Positions 36,601 to 45,600 of a stretch of 64,000 nucleotides of DNA are shown piece after piece; position 1 is the first letter of the stretch, and the number at the start of each line of letters is the position of its first letter. Source of the stretch: Telopea speciosissima (lineage: Eukaryota > Streptophyta > Magnoliopsida > Proteales > Proteaceae); the NCBI RefSeq assembly GCF_018873765.1, contig NC_057920.1, forward strand, positions 9,561,307-9,625,306. The letters are read 5' to 3'. Under the pieces are notes generated by a model. The model did no database searches, was not told the origin of the DNA, and saw only the letters and a program-made list of their open reading frames with translations. Position numbers and translations under genes: made by a program.

Positions 36601-39600
36601 CTCACCAACACCCTCTTTAGGGGAAGAATAGTGGGAGTAAAAAGGCTGTTGATGCCACCCCTTCTTCCACCTTTTCCTATTCCTTATTTATGCTTAATAT
36701 TGGGAAACACAAGGAGGTGAGTGTTGTTGATGTTCTTGATCATTCAGGCAGAGCTGGTAACGATGAGTTACTTGTTTACAAAAGAAAGGAAAAGAAGACC
36801 TGCCAAGAGACCTCTTTGGATCCACATCCTGAGATCCACCTTCCTCAGTCAGGTAACGCTCCTTCCCCTCCTTCTGAGTTCTATCTTCCCATTTCTATTT
36901 GAAAGGGAAAGAGAGCTTGTACTAATCCTACAGCCAAGTTTGTTTCCTATGATGTTAACTCTCCAACAGATGTTGCCTTCTCTATTGCCCTGTCCTCTGT
37001 TCCCATTCCCAAGAATGTTGTTGAGGCCATGTTTGACCCAAAGTGGAGGGAAGTCATGTGCCGCGGAAGATAAATCGCATGAGCTCCATGTGCAAGGACC
37101 ATGGGATCTTGGACTGCACCAGCAAGGGATTGTTAATGTATACATTGACACTGCCCTTCCCTAACAGTTCGAGCTTTTAGGTGAAACGGTAGTAAACAAA
37201 AACCACAAACATTTAGTGAAATATTTCGATTTCCGCGAAAGTTTAAACGAAACTAGGTGCGACTCAATAGTGCCGGGTTTCAACCAAAATTTCGGTTTCG
37301 ACTCGGTTTCGTTATAAAATAGTACATATAAGCTCTGGTTTAATCTTTTAGGTAAATACTCCAACAAAAAACACCCCAAATTTGAAATTTTTGGCCAAAT
37401 CACCTACATTTCTTGGTGGAACAAAGTGTTGCGGACTACTACAACGCATCTATAGCAGCGATTTTCTGCATTTAAGCAAGATTTGTGTAAGCTTCAAACT
37501 TGGGTATACCCTTTTTCCTCGAAGGTTTCGATCCTTCCCAGAACTCTATGTGATACAAACATTGAGTTGGAGGAATGCACTGATAGACTACTGCAGATTC
37601 CATTCAAAAGGCGCTACTTAGTTTGCAAGCCTTTGTCATTGTCAGTCAACTAAGTAGGGCCTGAGGCCCCCTGCGAAGCCATAAATCAGAGGAGCATGAC
37701 ACCTTGTACCTGAGAAAGCCCCTTTTCGCTTGAACTGTTCTTTTCTTAGCTTTTCACCTTTCGCTTTTGCTCGAGTCAAAATCATCCGATCTACAATCGT
37801 CAAATAGATTGGTCATGGTTTCGCAGGGGTGTTTTAACCTTGGTTGTACACTTGTACACTTGTACTTGACTACTTGTAAGTTGTAACCCCTGTACACTTG
37901 TGCTTGTAACACTTTGACATTGTGTAATATTAAATGGGTTTTACTGCATTCCTAATGCATATTTTAGTTGTTTTTATTGAATTTTGTGAGTTCTAATACT
38001 AAATTATGTGTAGAATAGGCTATATTTGAGAAAGTATACAGCAGGGTACGACGTACACTACCAACCTAGGGAACGAAACCAAACTAACATTTTGGGTGTG
38101 CTTTTTTACAATCTAAAGGTTCCAATATATTTAGAAATGCTTAATTAGGGTTTCCCTGAAGTTACGGACCAAAATATGGCCATTTGACCATCAACATGAC
38201 CAACTGAAATGGACAGCCTAAACATGCAAAGTTTCGGTCGAATTTCAGTTGAAAGCCAAAATATTTAGGTTTTGACCAAGGTCAAAACCGAAATTTCAAA
38301 CCTTGATGCACACACAGCATAAGTTCTCAGCCAGTGCGATCAAAATATGGTTTGTCTATAGTTTGTATTGGGTGAGAGAATTTAACCGTAGGTTGAACTT
38401 GAGATATCATTTTTGTCCAAGATAGGTCAGAATTTCTGTTTTCTCATGAGTTCCTGAATTTTTCTTTTAATAACCGAGCTAAGAAAATATTATTAATAAA
38501 AAACAAGAGGAAAATAATGTGCAAGTATGATATCATGTCTGCAACAGAGCCTATGTGCACAATTATAATCAAACCAAAACAAAAGTTGACCAGGATACCT
38601 GCTTTAGCACCTTAAAAAAAAGTTAAGTTTAGTCCCTCACTTCGAAAACCCCGTTAATTTGGGTATTTGTTCTTCAGTTTACTTCAAAATTTTGGGGCTA
38701 ATTTTCATCAGCCAACGTCCAGGATACATGATCCAGAACATCTCCTGCAGCCACAATGGCATTATGTTCTGTTCAACAAACATAAAAACTTTCAAGGCTC
38801 TGGCAGGTAACACAATGTTACTTTTAGAATTTCCTCATCACAAGCCTAGCTCATTTGTATAGTTCCAGATCAAGCAACTCGAATTATGACCATATTACTG
38901 AAACTTAAACTTTATTCCAAATTCTTTTTTCTTTTTTGAAGAGGTAAGAATCACTTCCCAAATTCAATTTCAGCTTTATTCCATTTAATTGAACAATTAT
39001 ATAAGAGCAAGGCTGTGAATTGAATCTCTTTTTCTTCCTACTCCACTTCTGGTGAACAAAAAATTCGTTAAGTACAAATTGCAAAGTAAAAATCTTGACC
39101 ATTTTCTACAACTCTGATTGACCATTCAATGTGCTAAGTTAAACTGTTAAGATATTGAGGTGAACCTAGAACTCTGAATTTCAACAGCATATGTCCCCTT
39201 ACACCAAAATCAACGAATGTCATGAAATTACATAAGACTTAGTGGTCACATTGAAGAAAACTAATATTATCTTAGAATTGAATGGAAAAACATTCATATA
39301 GACAACCCATTTAGCTGGTATAAAGCTTCGTCGAGTTGAACAGTAATCTTACAGACATGTAGCGTGACATAATGCACCAAGGGAATCATGAGGCTACGTG
39401 CATGCAATTAATAAAATCAAATCAAATTTATGGCAACCTGGAAAAAGCAACATCATTGGAGCATTTTTGTTCTGATGGGCTTCCTTAACTCTTTCAATCA
39501 CAACACCTGCAAGTACAGAGACTTAAAGAGTCTGAGAACTGCACATAATGGCCCAATAAATTATGATGCATACAAAGAAAAGTAATTTTTAAAGATTAAT

Positions 39601-42600
39601 GCACCTGAAACACCCTTAAAGTCAGATGATTTTGATTCCCGCTGGACATAGACACAACCAAGGCATTTGCTGTTGAACAAAAGCAATAGAAAACTATCAG
39701 GCCATAGTAACGAGATACTGAACAAATGCATCAAGTGATAAAACTAGAAAAATATATCCCTTAAGATGAATGAGAAGGTCCAACTGAAATAAAAAGAAGT
39801 ATTTAAAGCCTCAAGTCACAATAAATGGTACAACATATTTTCAAACAATTTTCAGATTCCAGAGAAGTTGATAAAGGAAAAAAAATGTCTCAAAAAAATT
39901 TGGAAGTAGGAAAGCAAAATGCAAAGCCAAGAAAATAACACGTGACAGGATATTGGGAAGAAAGTGTAGCATTGATGGATGAGTGATAACAATCAACAAT
40001 TATGTTAGTTGGCATCCATCATTCTTGTGTTAGAAAAAGATGTAACCAATGTAATTAGTGCTTATGTACTCCAAAGAGGATTGGATGAAAATACTAAGAA
40101 ACAATTTTGGGAACACATGGATAGATTAGTTCAAGGAATTAGTCAAGGACAACAGATTATTATAGGGTGAGATCAAAAAGGAAATACTGGAAGAGATAGT
40201 AGAGGTTATGAATTTTGAAGATAGGAATGAGGAGGGGACTTCAAAATGATGTTGTAGATTTTAAAAGAATTGGTGATAGGATAGTATCCATCAAACTTGG
40301 GTTAGGAAAATAGGTAACCAATAAAATTAGTGCTTATGCATCCCAAAGATGATTAGATGAAAATACTAAGAAACAACTTTGGGAACACATGGATAGATTA
40401 ATTCAAAGAATTAGTCAAGGAGAAGAGATTATTATAGGGGGAGATCTAAAGGGACATATTAGAAGAGATAGTAGAGGTTATGAAAGAATTCATGGAGGCT
40501 ATGGTTTTGGAGATACGAATGAGGAGGGGACTTCAATTTTAGAATATCCTATGGCTTATGATCTATCAATAGTAATCACATGCTTTGAAAAGAGAGAAGA
40601 ACCTTTATTAACCTTCAAAAGTAGGCAAAATAGTCGCCAAATATATTCTTTCTAACTAGGAGGACCGATAGGATATTATGTACAGATTATAAAATTATAC
40701 CAGGGGAGAGCCTAACCACGCAACATAGATTACCTGTTGAATCCACTATTGAGGTCAAACACCAACTCAGCAGTGAAGATGGTGATCCAGTGGATAGGGA
40801 GAGATATCAGAGGCTCATTGGTAGATTTATATATCTTCCCCATACTCGGCCAGATATAGCATATGTTGTGCAGGTGGTTAGCCGGTTTCTACATGCTCCA
40901 CAGACTATACACCTTAAGGCAGTAAATCGAATCCTGAGATACTTAAAATCAGCTCCTAGAAAGGAAATTTTATTATCCAATCATGATAATCTGAAGTTGG
41001 AAGCCTTTACTGATGCAGACTGGGCTAGCTCTATAGATGATCGACAATCTACTTCTGGATATTGTACCTTCCTTGGAGGAAATCTGGTTACCTGGAGGAC
41101 CAAGAAGCAACCAGTGGTCTCCAGATCGAGTGCAGAAGCAAAGTACCAAGCAATGGCTCAAGATGTATGTGAGCTTATATGGCTTAAGGTGTTACTTGGA
41201 AATCTGGGGGTGACATCTGACGAACCGATGAGACTCTACTGTGATAACAAGGCAGCAATTAGTATAGCTTATAATCCAGTCCAGCATGATAGGACTTAGC
41301 ATATCGAGATTGATAAGACACTTCATCAAAGATAATCTTGAACAAGGCTCGATTTGCATTCCAATTGTCACTTCCAAAAATCAGTTAGCTGATGTTTTTA
41401 CCAAGGGTTTAAATATAGGATATTTCATCCTATTATATGCAAGTTGGGCATGAGAGACATCTATGCACCAACTTGAGAGGGGGTCAAGTATAGGGATTTT
41501 GACTAGATATGTCAAGGATAAGGACTATAACTCAGCCTTACCTAACATTCCTTAATTGTAATCGGTTGTAATCCCAAATCCACTATACAAATAAGAACGG
41601 CCTTTGTCATTCTAGACAAGCCAAATCTCTATCTCTAACATTGATTTTCTGTGTTTGATATTTCTTTCAACTAATCAATAAACCCTGTATTCCTTCCACC
41701 TATCCATATTTTAGACCTGCTGAAGCATAGTTGTCAAGGCGACGCCTAGGTGGGCGCCTTGGTCGCCTAATTGGTGTCACCTTGATTTTGGACCCTCTCC
41801 AACGCCTTGGATCACCTAGACGCTGTGACAACATGCGCTGAAGTGACCTATTACAATGAAAACCCCTTGGACTAAAGACCCAACACATATGTAACCCAAC
41901 CCAAAGCTTATTTCCACTAAAATAAACCATTTTTTTTTTCTGATTTATCTGCATCAGGCATGGTGTGTAAAGAATTTACTTAGGTATTCTTTTCCAGCTG
42001 GGATTCCATATTTTACCCCTTGTATAGCTTATTTCCACTAAAATAAACCATTTTTTTGTGATTTATCTGCATCAGGCATGGTGTTTAAAGAATTTACTCT
42101 GGTATTCTTTTTCATACTTTTTGGGTACAGAATATTTTGTTGTTGCTGATAATAAAAAAAAAACAATTTTTTTTTTTTAAAAGAAGAGTAGAGACTGCTG
42201 AGCAGTTCTAATTCAAGAAATAGTGAAATACACTTCATCCCCTATGTCTTATTAGATAATTCAATTGCTTCATCTGATAGTGAATGACAGCAAAGAAGCA
42301 TATGATGGTTTTGAGTCTTCACACCAAATAATATGTGTTAGTAAGCAATATTATGAAACATAACTAGCACATACAGAATGAGTTAAATAGATGTTAAATA
42401 AGACGTTAAATGTCAGGAGAAAGGGAAAATGCAACATACATTTAATATGCAATAGAAACTCAATAAGAAATTAAGAAACTAAAATCATGCCACAATAATA
42501 GTCCACAAAATAATAACACAGGACACAGGTGCTGCAACAAACCTCATGAGACCAATAAAAGGAAGTTTAGCCACCGATCTCTTTGGCAATGAAATCCAAG

Positions 42601-45600
42601 ATAAGAATGACAAAAATAAAACAGACACATGTCAGTATCAACTATCAAGAACAGAGAAATTAAGTAAATCGGACCGAAATCTGACTTCTCACATAATCAA
42701 AAAAGGCTATCATATATTCATATGGTCAAATCAGAGTCCCAATCTGGTCTGCTTAAGCGAAGCAGGGACTTGATACTTGGGCTCCATTTGCTTTCAGTAA
42801 AATATTGGATATCCACTATAAGGATGTCATACTTGAAAGCGTACAACAAATAACCAGCTCCATAGGAAACATAAGAATAAATTTTACCTAGACAGCATTT
42901 GTTTTACAGAAAAGACTTTACAAAAATACAAATAGACCCTCGATCTAGGTCAATTGGACCAGACACTAATATACGTTTCCTGATCAGTAACTAAATGGAT
43001 CAATTATGCACCCATCAGATCCAATTCAATTAAGATTACTGTGCACAAGTACATACGGCAAAGTACAAAATGTAAGTGCGCATATTTAGCCAAAACAACA
43101 GCATAATATCACAGACTTGATCAGTATCTGTTCCATTTCCTAAGATTGCCCTTCTTAATGAAGTTCGCACAACAAGATTCTAAAAAAGGTTGAAGGGCCA
43201 CCAGTTATCAAAAAACTATTTTTTATTCTCTTCTACAAAGTATCAGACTGGATCAGATTGGTTAGGCCCCATAAGAAAGCAAACTTCAATTCTAGTTTTT
43301 TGATAGTCCAACAGGTCTCCATTCAGATCCATGTCTGGCAAACAGAAAATTCGACTGAATCAGATAGAATTCAGATTTAACCGTATTGAAGCCCAACCGG
43401 TTGAAAGCTCTGCCAAAAGATTTAGAAAGGAAAAATAAAATGGAAAGATCAAAGTAGACTCAGCTGGACCTACCTTAGCAACAAAGCTGGGAAAGGAAGA
43501 AGACATGTGATATAAAATATCCAAATGAGATACGTGGTTTGATATGATTGCCCCAGGTCTTTTAGATTCTCCAGGCTGTTCATTGCAGTCATTCTGACAA
43601 ATTAGAAATAAACAAAAGTGGTGGTTAGACAAAAAGAGAAATTCTTCTTAGCAGAATGTCAATGTGAAGCCACTAACTATCCCAAAAGCATATCATGACA
43701 GAAGACCACACAAAAATATATAGATTTACCAAAAATAATTAAAATCTTTTTCTCCCAAGTGGGAGCTGTCACACAACACATTTTCAGAAACAGCCAGAGG
43801 ACTTCAAAACTTTACTGTCATTTTCAGCAATCAATGGAATCAAATGACCTAGTAAGTCTACGTAGGTTTTTCTTTCAAGGGAAATTTACATGTACCTCCC
43901 CTGAGGTATCAACTATTTACAACAACACCCATGAGGTTTCAATATTTATGCATGACACCCCTACTTTCCAAAATATTCAATAAGTAAACCCAGTCCGTAA
44001 ACCTGGGACTAAAAATGTTAGAATATATCCTCTATTGACCAAATTTTCCTTCCTTCTGAACTAACCTCTTCTTCCACATCTTTCTACTGTGGAGCAAGAT
44101 TGCTACCAAAAGGAGAAGCCCTAACAGCTTCTACACCTCCGAGGTGATCACCATTCTTGCTGCTGAGCTGAAACTCGCCATTTCTGGCTTCCGGCGACCT
44201 GGAAATGTAAAGTACATCAAACTTCTCCTTCCAGCTCCCTTGAATTTCCTCTGCCACAGAAAATCCAAACTCTTTTGCAAATTTCTACTTCCACAGATCA
44301 TCGTTTGATGATAGGTATCGCAGTTCAGAACAAATACAACCAATCTTTGCTGTATCTAAACCTAGAAGAAAATCCATAATTCGAATCTTAAGTTCAGTTG
44401 GGAGCATCTCCATCAAGCCCAAACGGCGGAGATTCTGAATGTGTGGTGTAAATGGATACAACAACAAACACAGCCTTATCCCAACTTAATAGGGTCTGCT
44501 ACATGGATCCAAACAAACAAAATAGGTAGAACTGAGGCCTAAACAAAAAAAGGGGGAGGGGGGGGGGTGAAGATATGGGAAATAGATGAGAAATGAAAAC
44601 GAACACTGACAAATGAAAGTAAGAGGAAAGAGGCACAGCCCAGCAAGTCCGGATCATCTCTGCTAAATGAGGTTTGCAACATGGATCCTTGCCCTCCAAT
44701 AGAATCTATCCAAGGTCACACTTGGTACAAGGCCTATACTATGCATGTCCTTCCTCACAACTTCTCCTATGGTCATTTTAGGCCTGCCCCTAGCTCTTTT
44801 AGCTCCTTCATTGAACATGACTATACCGCCTCAAACGACTCTCTCAGAGCTTGTGAATGGATATGAGGCTATTCCATTCCTACCGTGAGTCACTAGGTAG
44901 CTTCCCTCTCCACTTCTCTCCAAAGTCTCATTCTCCTTCTACTTCTTCTCTCTTCCTTCATAAGTACAGGTTTAATGGTTCTTCTATTATCACAAGTGTC
45001 TGAAAACTTTATGTGGTTGAATGAGAAAGACCTCTCCTCATGAAAGCTTCTTTGCTGCTGGATTTCTTTTCTCATCACTATTGGATGATATTTCAGTCAG
45101 AGCTTATTTTCTTTTGGGTATTTGAATTTTGAAATTATCAATGGATTAAAGGATTCGGGATTTCTAAATATTGCTTGTTAAATATTCTTGGATATGATAT
45201 ACACTCATGTTCAATCAACTGTTTTCTTCTTCTTTTACAGCCCCAATGAATGCCGATTGTTGTTAGTTGTTAAAATGAAGATTTTTCTTTTATAGGTTAA
45301 CTGAAGATGAATTATTACATATTTATGGCAAAGAAACCAGATCTTGCAATCAAAAACCCCAGAAATTCTACCCACCGCATTGTCTCACTTTGCAAGAGGT
45401 GGAGATAATCAATCTACCCAACCCACTGGTGGGGGGTAGGTAGGATGAACCCTAGGTTCAAGCTAAACACCTCCCTTACAGGATCCCAAGTAACCCAAAC
45501 TAGAAAAATTAACAAAAATCATCCTTCTCAAATGAAGGTGAGAAACAATCACTCACAAATAAATAGATAGGTGAACTTTAGAATACAGCAGCAATCCGAT

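Larger units (their letters stand above)
31825..37160 (+). mobile_element. Ty1/copia element, 3' truncated, in LPEAT1 intron 5
   Basis: A candidate 5' LTR (31825-32099) and a primer-site-like sequence are followed by a leader and a gag frame at 32971. The zinc knuckle, protease, GAG-pre-integrase, integrase and the first part of RT follow; RT ends at about 37150. Internal order is normal and on the plus strand, antisense to the host gene. A 1.2-kb insertion (about 34610-35815) separates the pre-integrase block from the integrase. No 3' LTR was found. Many stops and frameshifts show that it is dead. Confidence 0.8.

Noticed and set aside
44893..45078. Separate 61-aa gene
   Set aside because: It lies directly upstream of the F-box pseudogene on the same strand and is more simply its frame-shifted upstream part or noise.
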